A stretch of DNA of 32,351 bases from Tychonema litorale BBK16 (GCF_021648855.1 NZ_JAKJHX010000056.1:1-32351); one strand, 5' to 3'; counted from the stretch's first letter, positions 6,865-15,090 are shown. Notes: generated by a model not told the origin, from the sequence alone. Translations and numbers: made by a program.

Positions 6865-9204
6865 TTAGTTTTTTTTTTGACTTTCTGGAGAATTTGACCG
6901 CAGTTTGTTAGTTTGCTGGCTAATTTGGGCCGAGGCTTGATCTGCTTCGATCAAACTAGCCAAAATATCATCTAGGCTGACATTCTCGTCTTCCTCTTGG
7001 GCCAACAACTCAACATCCAGCTTCTCTTCCAAAGTAAAAATTTCAGCCATTTCATCCTCAGATGACAGTTCCAACATATCTGGGAACAAATCTTCTAGGG
7101 TGCCAAGTTCTTCCTCAGCCAGTTCCGCAAAGGGGTTCTTTGCATCACCATCTGAGGTACTTATCAAGAAACCTGAGTTGAGTGTTGCTGATGGTTGCGA
7201 TCGCCTAGGGCTAATGTTTGGCAATCCTTCCAGACTATAAAGGTCTGACTCTAATTGTTCCAGAATATCGTTGTCTAAGTTTAAAGAGCGATCGACATCT
7301 TCCTCATTCTCCTGTTCTACCGGCAGCAAATTTTCGTCCGGCGAAGCTTGGATGTAGACATCGCCCGGCGCGACATGGCTGCGATCTAAATTAGTTTGGG
7401 CGATCGTTCTTGAGACGGTTGTTTCAGGAAACAGGCGTACTGTGACCACTTCTTCCTCTCTCAAGGGATTTGGAGTATCTAATGTGAGATTTTCTACAGA
7501 ATTTGAATTTACGAAATCTGAGTTTTCATCGACCAGAAAATCTGCCACTGAGTCATCTTCATCCAATGTATTTGGGGACAACTCAAACCCAGCATTCAGG
7601 GGTGCATCAGTTTCTGAAATTGCTGGTTCTTCTGGAAATTGTGATTCATCATCTACTAGATTAGAGAACAAATCTTCAGTATCTATTGATGATTCATCCC
7701 TGTCACTGATTGTCAGTTCTTCTGGAAATAAATCGTCGTCATCTACTAGATTAGAGAACAGATCTTCAGTATCTGCTGATGATTGAGCGTTGGCATTACC
7801 TGCTGGTTCTTGAGGTGGTAAATCTTCTTCGCCTAGTAGACTCGCGAATAAATCTTGAGTATTTATTGATGGTCTACTCCTGCTACTAACTGGCTGTGTT
7901 TCAGATTGTACTAATTCAATTTCAGTAGCAGTATTTTCTATAACGAAGTCTTCGAGGTCAAGTTCTGCGACTTCTTCTTCCAGGAACAAATTCGCATACA
8001 CATCCTCAACATCTTCATCACTTTCAGCCGACTCTGGTTCGGATTGGGCACCTGGGAATGCAGTTGTCGGTCGATCGCTTTGGGGTACAGCATTGAACAA
8101 GTTTTCTGCCAAATCCGGGAGTGAGATGGCTGTGGAAGTGCGATCGCGCTTCAATTGTCCAAATTGCGGAGAAAGTTCTGTTCCGGCGTAGGGAAATCTT
8201 TCTTGTTCCCGGAGTCCTTCGTTGCTCCTATCTGCGATCGCCCCTTCTGCCATTAGAGTCTCTCCAGTTAACTGGATTTGAGCCGTGTTTGGCAGCATCT
8301 GGCTGGTTGATGTTGCATTTTGGTTTGATAAGTCGATCGTCGGCTGCTGCACGTAGGATGACGCTTCTCGACCCAATTCCTCCGCCAAGTGGTTGACCAA
8401 AGCTGTGAACATCATCTCGCTCTGTTGGCCCAGGCCGTGCATTCTTTCGAGTCCTTGGGACAAAGATCCTTGATAGGTTTCCAGATTTCCTTGCAAAGCC
8501 TCAAATACAATATTCATGGTAGAGTCGAGTCTCATCAGCAGGCGATCGGCCCCAGTCTCGAACTGTTGCATCTGTTCCAATCTTTCTGCGGGTGTCAGCA
8601 GTCTTTGTTCGATGGGAATTTGTTGGTTCAAATCCAAAGAATTAGATGCACTTCCTAAAGACTGATTTTGCAGATTGCGTGGACTTAGGGAGAAATCTGC
8701 AACCAAAGTTTCTGACAAACGGCTAGTCATAGCCTGCAAAAAATCGGAAATGATTTGCTGTTGGTTAGCTTGTTGTTGGGCCAAGGATTGTTGCTGCTGA
8801 CGTCTTACTTCCAGCAGCTTAATTTCTTGAACTAGAGCTTGTTGCTCTTCGCGCAGAGCTTGTATATCTGCTTCCAGTGGGCCTGTCAGGCTTTCTCGCA
8901 GGTAACTGATTTCTCCGGTGACAGCTTGCAAAATTTGCTGTGTCGCTGATTGTTGATTAGTGGTACCCACTGGTACTTTTGGTACTGGAACGGGTGGTGG
9001 CGGAATCTTGGGGCTGTTTGCCTGTTTGTGCCCCGCCATTAGCTTTGAGTCTGGGGAAACCAGATAGGTGCGAACTCGCTCTAAAATTTGACGTTGGTGC
9101 ACAAGATCGATCGAACCCGTCCAAGGCAATCGGGGTACGGGTTTGCTGAGTACCTCATCAATCTCAGCAATTAGTGCTTGAATTTTGTACTTCTGAGAAT
9201 TCAA
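6865..9204 (-). CDS. Coiled-coil and acidic disordered scaffold-like protein with 30-residue repeats
   Basis: I do not recognise this 779-aa family by function. Visible parts: a small N-terminal helical region (1-55); a Pro-rich linker with PPPPVPVPKVPV (about 68-79); a Gln/Glu-rich coiled coil (about 85-165); a second helical stretch (about 200-285); then a long acidic, probably disordered tail. The tail holds three 30-residue repeats starting at 451, 481 and 511, each beginning DLF-x-x-L and followed by Asp/Glu. Looser relatives (ENLF, YANLF, EDLFPDML, DDILASL) occur elsewhere in the tail. There is no signal peptide or membrane segment. The start is TTG at 9204 with gagg eight bases upstream. 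The gene ends in a run of ten A's. The layout suggests a scaffold that displays repeated short binding motifs, perhaps for the ATPase encoded 41 bp downstream. Confidence 0.75.
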   Translation of the reverse strand: MNSQKYKIQALIAEIDEVLSKPVPRLPWTGSIDLVHQRQILERVRTYLVSPDSKLMAGHKQANSPKIPPPPVPVPKVPVGTTNQQSATQQILQAVTGEISYLRESLTGPLEADIQALREEQQALVQEIKLLEVRRQQQQSLAQQQANQQQIISDFLQAMTSRLSETLVADFSLSPRNLQNQSLGSASNSLDLNQQIPIEQRLLTPAERLEQMQQFETGADRLLMRLDSTMNIVFEALQGNLETYQGSLSQGLERMHGLGQQSEMMFTALVNHLAEELGREASSYVQQPTIDLSNQNATSTSQMLPNTAQIQLTGETLMAEGAIADRSNEGLREQERFPYAGTELSPQFGQLKRDRTSTAISLPDLAENLFNAVPQSDRPTTAFPGAQSEPESAESDEDVEDVYANLFLEEEVAELDLEDFVIENTATEIELVQSETQPVSSRSRPSINTQDLFASLLGEEDLPPQEPAGNANAQSSADTEDLFSNLVDDDDLFPEELTISDRDESSIDTEDLFSNLVDDESQFPEEPAISETDAPLNAGFELSPNTLDEDDSVADFLVDENSDFVNSNSVENLTLDTPNPLREEEVVTVRLFPETTVSRTIAQTNLDRSHVAPGDVYIQASPDENLLPVEQENEEDVDRSLNLDNDILEQLESDLYSLEGLPNISPRRSQPSATLNSGFLISTSDGDAKNPFAELAEEELGTLEDLFPDMLELSSEDEMAEIFTLEEKLDVELLAQEEDENVSLDDILASLIEADQASAQISQQTNKLRSNSPESQKKN
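6869..6878 (-). promoter_or_regulatory. A10 slippery run (A AAA AAC) at the scaffold/ATPase junction
   Basis: Ten consecutive A's on the coding strand give the zero-frame codons CAA AAA AAA AAC followed by TAA. This contains the -1 frameshift heptamer A AAA AAC. It is also long enough for RNA-polymerase slippage. The -1 frame has no stop before the downstream ATPase frame. Confidence 0.5.
7585..7854 (-). repeat. Three 90-bp in-frame tandem repeats
   Basis: Residues 451-540 of the scaffold-like protein are three consecutive 30-residue units. Units two and three share DLFSNLVDD and FPEE and are close at the DNA level (tctactagattagagaacaa or -aga in both). The pattern indicates recent tandem duplication. 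Confidence 0.8.
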
Positions 9205-10000
9205 GGGTGGAACCTCTAAGAATGCGACTTGCGAAAAACTTTACCAAAAAAAAGGCTGAAGCGATGAAATAGCCATGTTCAATAGACAGAATAATCTGGA
9301 TGCGAGCCCGCTGTTTCGGGTATCGTATTTTTTAGCCCGACCATCTGTAGGGTTCTTTTTGCTTGTTGCCAACTGCTATCTACTTTTTGCCTGCCATCGG
9401 TAAGCATTGATCATAACTTTTGATCTTTATCTATGACTAGACATTAATGGTACAATGTTCTTAGGGTAATATAGTGTCAAGTTTTTCACTGATGAGACGC
9501 ATGGCGATCGCCAACCTTGCGGCTACCATTCCCGTCGATATTCCATTGATACTGACATTTGAGAGGCTCCCGGCAGTAGAAAGTCCTATTTTGTTCCTAG
9601 CATCACCGCCTAGCGTACTGTATCGGTCTACGGTTGGGTTCGCATGACAAAAAAGCTCTCAGTAATGTTAAGCTATCTCTCGCTAGCTGCTTGACGGGGA
9701 GTATATCAAAAAAGTAGTCTCATTCACTCACTGCCTGACGATCCTAAAATTTCGTAGCAAAATTTTAGCCACAGGTATACATCCCAAAAATTGTGGTATG
9801 TTTTTTAGTTTCTAGCTCCCAATCAGAGATGTAGCCCATTAATCCATTCTTTGAACTTTGACCACAAACCTTTAGAGGTAAAATTTCTAATTTTTAGATA
9901 CTTGTTTCTGGTTTTTGGTTTCTACAAATCCAATTACTCCACTGCAAGCTATTTCTAACTACCAGTACAGCTCAAGCGCATAAATTAAAATGATGGCCTC
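9205..10000. other. 796-bp divergent intergenic region
   Basis: The region separates the minus-strand scaffold gene from the plus-strand Crp-type gene and must hold both promoters. It contains no credible open frame. One clear hairpin (ctaaaattt / aaattttag, 9744-9768) has no T-run. A second small one lies near 9309-9325 (cccgctgtttcggg). I recognise no known ncRNA, though an uncharacterised one could fit. Confidence 0.5.
9744..9768. repeat. AT-rich hairpin in the long intergenic region
   Basis: Nine-base perfect arms surround a seven-base loop. It lies about 230 bp before the Crp-family start codon. It could be an operator-like dyad or an RNA stem; the sequence does not decide. Confidence 0.5.
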
Positions 10001-10711
10001 ATGGAAGACCGCTTTAACACCCGAGATCCCCAATCGAATATAAATCAACAGATAGTCTCTACTCCTTTCTTTTTGGGCTTGCCCGATCCTGTAATTGAGA
10101 GAGCAACTCTCCATATCGTTACCCGTAGCCATCCATCAAATCAAGTGATTTTGTTGGAAAATGACTGGGGTACATCGGTGTATTTCATATTGGATGGTTG
10201 GGTGAAAATTCGCACCTACAACCTAGATGGAAAAGAAGTAACCCTGAATATTTTGGGCAAAGGAGAACTATTTGGTGAAATGGCCGCGATCGAAGAAACA
10301 CCGCGATCGACAGATGTCATCACCCTAGCACCCACACTGATTGGCAATATGCCATCTCAGGATTTTGTGCAACTAATTCACACCGAGCCCCTAGCAGGCA
10401 TTCGTCTCGCTCAACTGATGGCCCGCAGACTGCGACAAGTCAATCGTCGTCTCCGTTTGCGAGAATCCGACAGTACCTCGCGAGTTGCAGATATTCTATT
10501 ATTTTTGGCAGAGGGACAAGGAAAAATCATGGTAACAGGAGGTACAGAAATTCCCAACCTCCCACACAGAGAATTAAGCAGCCTCAGCGGCTTGGCAAGG
10601 GAAACAGTAACACGGGTGTTGAGCAAGCTGGAGAAAAAAGGAACTATTCAGCGCGATCGCGACGTTTTGTGTATTCCTGACTTACACGCCTTAGAACGCC
10701 TGTTAGTCTAG
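10001..10711 (+). CDS. Crp/Fnr-family transcription regulator, likely cAMP-responsive
   Basis: This 236-aa protein has an N-terminal cyclic-nucleotide-binding beta-barrel (about 22-135), a long dimerisation helix (about 133-165) and a C-terminal winged helix with HTH at about 189-212 (ELSSLSGLARETVTRVLSKLEKKG). The phosphate-binding cassette has G92-E93 and R102-S103, matching the Glu and Arg-Ser that hold cAMP in E. coli CRP. It is therefore a plausible cAMP receptor like cyanobacterial SyCRP1. NtcA is excluded because the DNA-binding helix and cassette differ from that conserved protein. A universal stress protein gene follows 43 bp later and may be co-transcribed. Ligand and regulon are inferences. 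Confidence 0.85.
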   Translation: MEDRFNTRDPQSNINQQIVSTPFFLGLPDPVIERATLHIVTRSHPSNQVILLENDWGTSVYFILDGWVKIRTYNLDGKEVTLNILGKGELFGEMAAIEETPRSTDVITLAPTLIGNMPSQDFVQLIHTEPLAGIRLAQLMARRLRQVNRRLRLRESDSTSRVADILLFLAEGQGKIMVTGGTEIPNLPHRELSSLSGLARETVTRVLSKLEKKGTIQRDRDVLCIPDLHALERLLV

Positions 10712-10754
10712 AACTATAAGAGTTGGACTTAAATGCCAAATAGGAGGTTAATTT

Positions 10755-11252
10755 ATGACTTTTAAGAAAATCTTCGCAGCCTTAGATGACTCTGAATTGA
10801 GCCACCGCGTCTTCAGCCAAACTCTAGAATTAGCTCAGGCTAATCAAGCTGAAGTGATGCTATTTCATTGTGTTAGTGTCAACACCTTTGGCCAGTCAGC
10901 AGTACCAATTCCAGTAGATTTGGGCATGAATGTGCAGTTAATGGATCAGGCTTATCAAACTCAACGTTTGTTACTAGAAACAGAAGTCAAACACAGTGAG
11001 AGTTTGCTGAAAAAATACTGCGAAACAGCAGCCAATCAAGGAGTACAGGTAGAATTCGACTCCCAAATAAATAGTGATCCTGGCCATTGTATCTGTGAAT
11101 ATGCCGAAAATTGGGGTGCAGATCTAATCATATTAGGGAGACGTGGCCGCACGGGACTAACAGAAGCTTTCCTCGGTAGCGTCAGCAATTATGTAGTTCA
11201 CCACGCATCTTGCTCGGTTTTTGTAATTCAGGAACCCAATAGCAAAAAATAA
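10755..11252 (+). CDS. Universal stress protein (UspA family, ATP-binding type)
   Basis: This 165-aa single-domain Usp begins with the typical strand and Asp (FKKIFAALDDS). It ends with the ATP-binding signature G128-x2-G131-x9-G141-S142. That motif separates ATP-binding MJ0577-like Usps from the non-binding UspA type. Such cytoplasmic proteins are linked to survival under stress, but the specific role cannot be read from sequence. A strong ribosome-binding site, taggaggt, precedes the ATG. The preceding Crp-type gene may regulate it or share its transcript. An aggacac/gtgtcct palindrome follows the stop. Confidence 0.9.
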   Translation: MTFKKIFAALDDSELSHRVFSQTLELAQANQAEVMLFHCVSVNTFGQSAVPIPVDLGMNVQLMDQAYQTQRLLLETEVKHSESLLKKYCETAANQGVQVEFDSQINSDPGHCICEYAENWGADLIILGRRGRTGLTEAFLGSVSNYVVHHASCSVFVIQEPNSKK

Positions 11253-11285
11253 TCGTGCTGAAAATTTTTGCTGAGTCGAGCCATC

Positions 11286-11308
11286 AGGACACGGCATTGC
11301 CGTGTCCT
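11286..11308. terminator. Palindrome downstream of the usp gene
   Basis: An 11-nt arm (aggacacggca) and its exact reverse complement flank a single t. It lies between the usp stop and the next gene on the same strand, so it may be a terminator or processing hairpin. There is no T-run. It belongs to the same style of repeat as 4153-4217. Confidence 0.5.
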
Positions 11309-11338
11309 CAGTTACTAAAACATCAAATCTAAAATCGG

Positions 11339-12112
11339 ATGAGTGATTTTTTATCATCAAATTCTGCGTCAAATTTGAACAATTCATCTAATACAAATAA
11401 CGACCCACAAGCGGCTGCTATTTCAGATTCCTCAGCCGATCGCACAAATCCAGATCCAGACGACGTAGACACAACATCAGACACCGCTAAAGCCGCACCC
11501 TTGAGGCTAGTGGAAACCGCATTTTTGGCAAGTACCGCCAGCTTAATTTGGCTAGTCAATTACTACTTTCCCCTAGGCCCTTTACTGCGCGTATTCTTTC
11601 CAATACCGATCGCCCTCGTCTACCTGCGATGGGGCAAACGAGCCGCTTGGATGTCAGCCTTAGTCTCCGGTTTACTCCTATCGGTACTCATGGGCCCAAC
11701 CCGCAGCATTTTATACGTGATTCCGTTTGGAGTTATGGGAGTCGCCCTCGGAGGACTGTGGCGGCGCAAAACCACAAGTTGGGCTGTTTCGATTAGTTTG
11801 GGTGGCCTAATTGGGACTTTTGGCTTCTTTTTTCGATTTTGGCTATTGTCAGCCTTGGTTGGTCAAGACCTCTGGGTTTACGTCACCGCCCAGGTTACAG
11901 AGATGGTGGAATGGGTATTTGTGAAATTCGGTTGGCTGAGTGTACCGAGTTTGAACAGCATTCAGGCGATCGCCGCAGCTATGATTTTAGTGAATAACAT
12001 TATTTATTTATTTGTAGTACATTTAGTAGCCTTACTCTTATTAGATCGTTTAGGAAATCCGATTCCCCGACCCCCACGTTGGGTACAAATTTTGATTGAT
12101 TACGAAGAATAG
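11339..12112 (+). CDS. DUF2232-type polytopic membrane protein
   Basis: This 257-aa protein starts with about 55 polar, Ser/Asn/Asp-rich residues that look disordered. Roughly six hydrophobic segments follow (about 57-77, 79-98, 101-118, 124-141, 147-175, 210-238). The arrangement and the PLGPLLRVFFPIP region fit the cyanobacterial DUF2232 family, whose role is not established. Some distant relatives resemble the membrane components of vitamin transporters, which is interesting beside a cobamide-related gene but does not prove transport. No strong Shine-Dalgarno is visible before the ATG. A heptamer repeat separates it from the CobT-like gene. Confidence 0.7.
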   Translation: MSDFLSSNSASNLNNSSNTNNDPQAAAISDSSADRTNPDPDDVDTTSDTAKAAPLRLVETAFLASTASLIWLVNYYFPLGPLLRVFFPIPIALVYLRWGKRAAWMSALVSGLLLSVLMGPTRSILYVIPFGVMGVALGGLWRRKTTSWAVSISLGGLIGTFGFFFRFWLLSALVGQDLWVYVTAQVTEMVEWVFVKFGWLSVPSLNSIQAIAAAMILVNNIIYLFVVHLVALLLLDRLGNPIPRPPRWVQILIDYEE

Positions 12113-12123
12113 TTATGGGAATT

Positions 12124-12154
12124 GTTGACTGTTGACTGTTGACTGTTGACTGTT
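12124..12154. repeat. Heptamer tandem repeat (gttgact)n
   Basis: Four exact units plus gtt follow the DUF2232 stop codon. A different heptamer array begins at the next base. Confidence 0.9.
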
Positions 12155-12189
12155 AACCAATAACCAATAACAAATAACGAATAACTAAT
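12155..12189. repeat. Degenerate heptamer array AACNAAT x5 in the leader of the CobT-like gene
   Basis: Five consecutive units read AAC-C-AAT, AAC-C-AAT, AAC-A-AAT, AAC-G-AAT and AAC-T-AAT, so only the fourth base varies and it takes all four values. The array ends six bases before the ATG and leaves no room for a Shine-Dalgarno. Confidence 0.85.
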
Positions 12190-12195
12190 AACAAA

Positions 12196-13299
12196 ATGAT
12201 TGGTATTTATACGGAAATTGAACAAGGTCAAAGATGGCTGGAACGCTATCGAGGAAAAAAACCGATATTTGCCTGCATTTTAGGATTTACAGATACAGGC
12301 TTAATTCCCGGTATTTCCGCAGCAGGCGCAACCCCCCACGATCGCCAATTTACCTGCTTAGCAGACGCAGAATTCTTATACAACGGCCCCCAAACCCAGC
12401 CCCAATATCCCCTACCACCCCTAGAAGCAGGCGCATCTCCTGTACTCATATCTCGCGCCGTAATCCAAGCTTTGGACATTCCCCTTGAACTATTCAACGC
12501 CGGTTTGCCCTTGCTTCTTCCCGTACCTGCGATCGATTTAGGCGGCGTCCCAGCCAAATGTCTCACATCTGGGAATGCTTTAGAAATAGGAAAAGTCAAA
12601 CATTTGCTGGAACAAGGACTAATTTGGGGAGCTAAATTAGCTGCTAAAACCCATGATAGCTACCTGATTTTAGGGGAGTGCGTAGTTGGCGGAACCACTA
12701 CAGCTTTGGGAGTATTAATGGGTTTGGGTATAGCCGCAGCGGGGAAAGTTAATAGCAGTCATCCTCAGTGCAATCACGCTCAAAAATTGGCTGCGGTGAC
12801 AATGGGACTCAACATTGCTGGCTGGGAAATTGCCGGAAAAAAAATGTCTCCTCTCGAAGTAGTGGCGGCTGTTGGCGATCCTATGCAGATAGCAACTGCC
12901 GGAATGGCGATCGCAGCAAGTCGGACCTGTGGCGTGATCCTAGCTGGAGGCACCCAAATGCTCGCAGTCTACGCCTTGATCAAGGCTCTATCCCGCGAAT
13001 ATGCTCTTATATGGAATCCAGAACGAGTCGTGGTGGGGACTACGGGCTGGGTAGCTGAAGATGCTACAGGGGACACAATAGGTCTCGCTAATGATATTGG
13101 TGGTGTACCTTTGTTGGCTGCACAGCTAAGTTTTGCAGGCTCCCGTTACCCGCAATTGCAAGCTTACGATCGCGGATATGTTAAAGAAGGTGTCGGTGCT
13201 GGAGCGTGCGCGATCGCATCTCACCTGATCGGAAATTGGAGTCCAAATCAACTCCTAGAAGCCGTTGAAAAATTAGCCTCAGAGTGTGAAATTAAATAA
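12196..13299 (+). CDS. CobT-like (TIGR00303) phosphoribosyltransferase-related protein
   Basis: This 367-aa protein matches the cyanobacterial/archaeal family related to nicotinate-nucleotide:dimethylbenzimidazole phosphoribosyltransferase (CobT). Visible traits are the Gly-rich loops GECVVGGTTTALGVLMGLG (about 162-180) and ILAGGTQMLAVYAL (about 252-265). CobT activates the lower base of cobamides. Cyanobacteria usually make pseudocobalamin with adenine, so the true substrate here may differ from dimethylbenzimidazole. The ATG is preceded by the AACNAAT array, not by a recognisable ribosome-binding site. The family is fairly certain; the reaction is inferred. Confidence 0.8.
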   Translation: MIGIYTEIEQGQRWLERYRGKKPIFACILGFTDTGLIPGISAAGATPHDRQFTCLADAEFLYNGPQTQPQYPLPPLEAGASPVLISRAVIQALDIPLELFNAGLPLLLPVPAIDLGGVPAKCLTSGNALEIGKVKHLLEQGLIWGAKLAAKTHDSYLILGECVVGGTTTALGVLMGLGIAAAGKVNSSHPQCNHAQKLAAVTMGLNIAGWEIAGKKMSPLEVVAAVGDPMQIATAGMAIAASRTCGVILAGGTQMLAVYALIKALSREYALIWNPERVVVGTTGWVAEDATGDTIGLANDIGGVPLLAAQLSFAGSRYPQLQAYDRGYVKEGVGAGACAIASHLIGNWSPNQLLEAVEKLASECEIK

Positions 13300-13309
13300 T
13301 TGAGTTAGC

Positions 13310-13693
13310 CTATCTTTGTGAAAGCATTCTTCTTGACAATAACTGTTCTTCTAGGGCGGCGATTCGATTGTAAGCTGCTGTTAACTGAGCTGTTAGACGC
13401 TGGATTTGAATCTCGGAAGTCAGTTCTTTTTCTAGATTTTGAGAATTCTTGTCAAAGTAACTGTCATCTAACAGGATGTCTTTGTGATCCAGCATCCCAT
13501 CAAAACCGCTGTAATTTTGATAAGATGGAATTGTCTCAGTTTCTTCGATTCTTGAACGCTCGTTGTTCTGTTGCTGGGCCAGCTTAGTCTCATTAGCTGA
13601 TTGCAATAAAGTTTGATTCAGATTTTCTATGAGTTTGTATAGACCATCGACTTGTTGAGTCAATAGTGACACTTGTTGACGAAGCGCTTCCAT
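13310..13693 (-). CDS. Small coiled-coil hypothetical protein
   Basis: This 127-aa protein has an N-terminal heptad-patterned helix (about 1-45) and a C-terminal helix (about 88-120, QIQRLTAQLTAAYNRIAALEEQL), joined by a polar, Asp-rich linker. There is no signal peptide, membrane segment or known motif. The ATG has agga seven bases upstream, which supports a real gene. It converges with the CobT-like gene, with ten bases between stop codons. The function is unknown; oligomerisation or adaptor work is the most that the coiled coils suggest. Confidence 0.65.
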   Translation of the reverse strand: MEALRQQVSLLTQQVDGLYKLIENLNQTLLQSANETKLAQQQNNERSRIEETETIPSYQNYSGFDGMLDHKDILLDDSYFDKNSQNLEKELTSEIQIQRLTAQLTAAYNRIAALEEQLLSRRMLSQR

Positions 13694-13859
13694 AAAACAA
13701 TCCTGTGTATGTTAAGTTATGTGTCTATATCTTAGGCATCTCTTGACATAACTACGATTTATCACTAAATTATTTAATTTTTGAGCTTACTGTTGTGCTA
13801 TAAATTGCGTATCAGTCGATCGCACTGGGGACGACTGAAGCTAAAACCAGTACCCAGAA

Positions 13860-13886
13860 TTGCATCTTTCTTCCTTCTGCTATACT
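13860..13886 (+). promoter_or_regulatory. Possible promoter of the solute-binding lipoprotein gene
   Basis: A good -10 box TATACT (13881-13886) has ttgcat 15 bases upstream; the spacing is short. A start site near 13893 would leave a leader of about 20 bases before the GTG. Confidence 0.35.
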
Positions 13887-13914
13887 ATCAACATTTAGAA
13901 AAGCGCATTCAAAA

Positions 13915-15018
13915 GTGAAACGAAGGTCTTTGCTATTGGGGACAGCAACCCTAACATTAAGTCAATTGGCGGCAGGGTGCGAGTCGAAACCTAGTCTCAA
14001 AATTCGATCGCTCAAAAATGCGATTCCGCCCCAACTCGTAAGTAATTTTAGCCGCGATTCAAAGCCCTCTTCAGTTTTACAAGTAACGCAGTCAGCGCAA
14101 TTAACAGAATTGTTCGCCCTATTACAAGATTGGAAACGACTTCCCCAATCCAAAGATCAAGCTGACTTAGTGATGCTAGGAGATTACTGGCTAACTTTAG
14201 CAATTCGGCAAAAATTGATTAAGCCCATTGATCCAAATAAAATTTCTAATTGGCCACAAATTCCAGAAAGATGGAGAACACTGGTAAAACGCAACGATGA
14301 CGGTCAATTAGACCCAAAAGGTAAAATTTGGGCGACACCTTACCGCTGGGGAAACACAGTAATTGCCTATCGAACTGACAAATTCAAAGCTTTGGGATGG
14401 ACTCCCACAGATTGGAGCGACCTGTGGCGTGAGGAATTGCGCGATCGCATTTCTCTACCAAACAACGCCAGAGAAGTCATTGGTTTAACTTTAAAAAAAT
14501 TAGGTAAATCCTACAATACCCAGCAATTAGATCAAGTTCCGAATCTCAAAACAGAACTCACCAGATTAAATCACCAAGTTAAACTTTATAGTTCCGATGG
14601 TTACCTACAACCTTTGATTTTAGGTGATACTTGGCTGGCCGTCGGTTCATCAGCAGACGTGCTACCACTATTGCAAACTCAGAAAGATATAGCTGTAATA
14701 ATTCCCGTTTCTGGAACTGCGCTTTGGACAGATTTGTGGGTAGAACCAGCATCTGCAAATTCAGTTACTTTAGCAAAAGAATGGATTAATTTTTGTTTAA
14801 AAACTTCGGTTGCACCTCAATTATCTTTGCTAACTCAAGTTAGTTCGCCGATAATTGTGGGCATGAAACCGGAGGATTTGCCAGCGAATATTCGCACTAA
14901 TCCTGTATTATTACCCGATGCGAAGATTCTGGATCGCAGTGAATTTTTGCTGCCTTTTGGCGATACTGCGATCGCACAATATCGATCGCAATGGCAAGCA
15001 ATGCGGAAGCTCAAATAA
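13915..15018 (+). CDS. Periplasmic solute-binding lipoprotein (PotD-like fold)
   Basis: This 367-aa protein begins with a twin-arginine-like, lipoprotein-type leader: KRRSLLLG, a hydrophobic stretch, then LAAGC at about 18-22, where the Cys would be lipidated. The mature part has the pattern of extracellular solute-binding proteins of the spermidine/iron class (KIWATPYRWGNTVIAYRTDKF, here about 142-162; DLVMLGDYWL; WVEPASANS). No permease or ATPase gene is adjacent, so the transported substrate, and whether it serves a transporter at all, cannot be told. The start is GTG and no strong Shine-Dalgarno is seen; an upstream TATACT box fits a short leader. Confidence 0.75.
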   Translation: MKRRSLLLGTATLTLSQLAAGCESKPSLKIRSLKNAIPPQLVSNFSRDSKPSSVLQVTQSAQLTELFALLQDWKRLPQSKDQADLVMLGDYWLTLAIRQKLIKPIDPNKISNWPQIPERWRTLVKRNDDGQLDPKGKIWATPYRWGNTVIAYRTDKFKALGWTPTDWSDLWREELRDRISLPNNAREVIGLTLKKLGKSYNTQQLDQVPNLKTELTRLNHQVKLYSSDGYLQPLILGDTWLAVGSSADVLPLLQTQKDIAVIIPVSGTALWTDLWVEPASANSVTLAKEWINFCLKTSVAPQLSLLTQVSSPIIVGMKPEDLPANIRTNPVLLPDAKILDRSEFLLPFGDTAIAQYRSQWQAMRKLK

Positions 15019-15090
15019 ATTACTGAATAATGTCATCACACCATAAATTATTGGAAATTGTCCATGTTAATGGATCCAGAAGTCTTCTAT

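Noticed and set aside
7442..7786. Plus-strand Ser-rich open frame of 114 codons
   Set aside because: It is antisense to the acidic repeat region; Ser-rich translation is the expected shadow of Asp/Glu codons.
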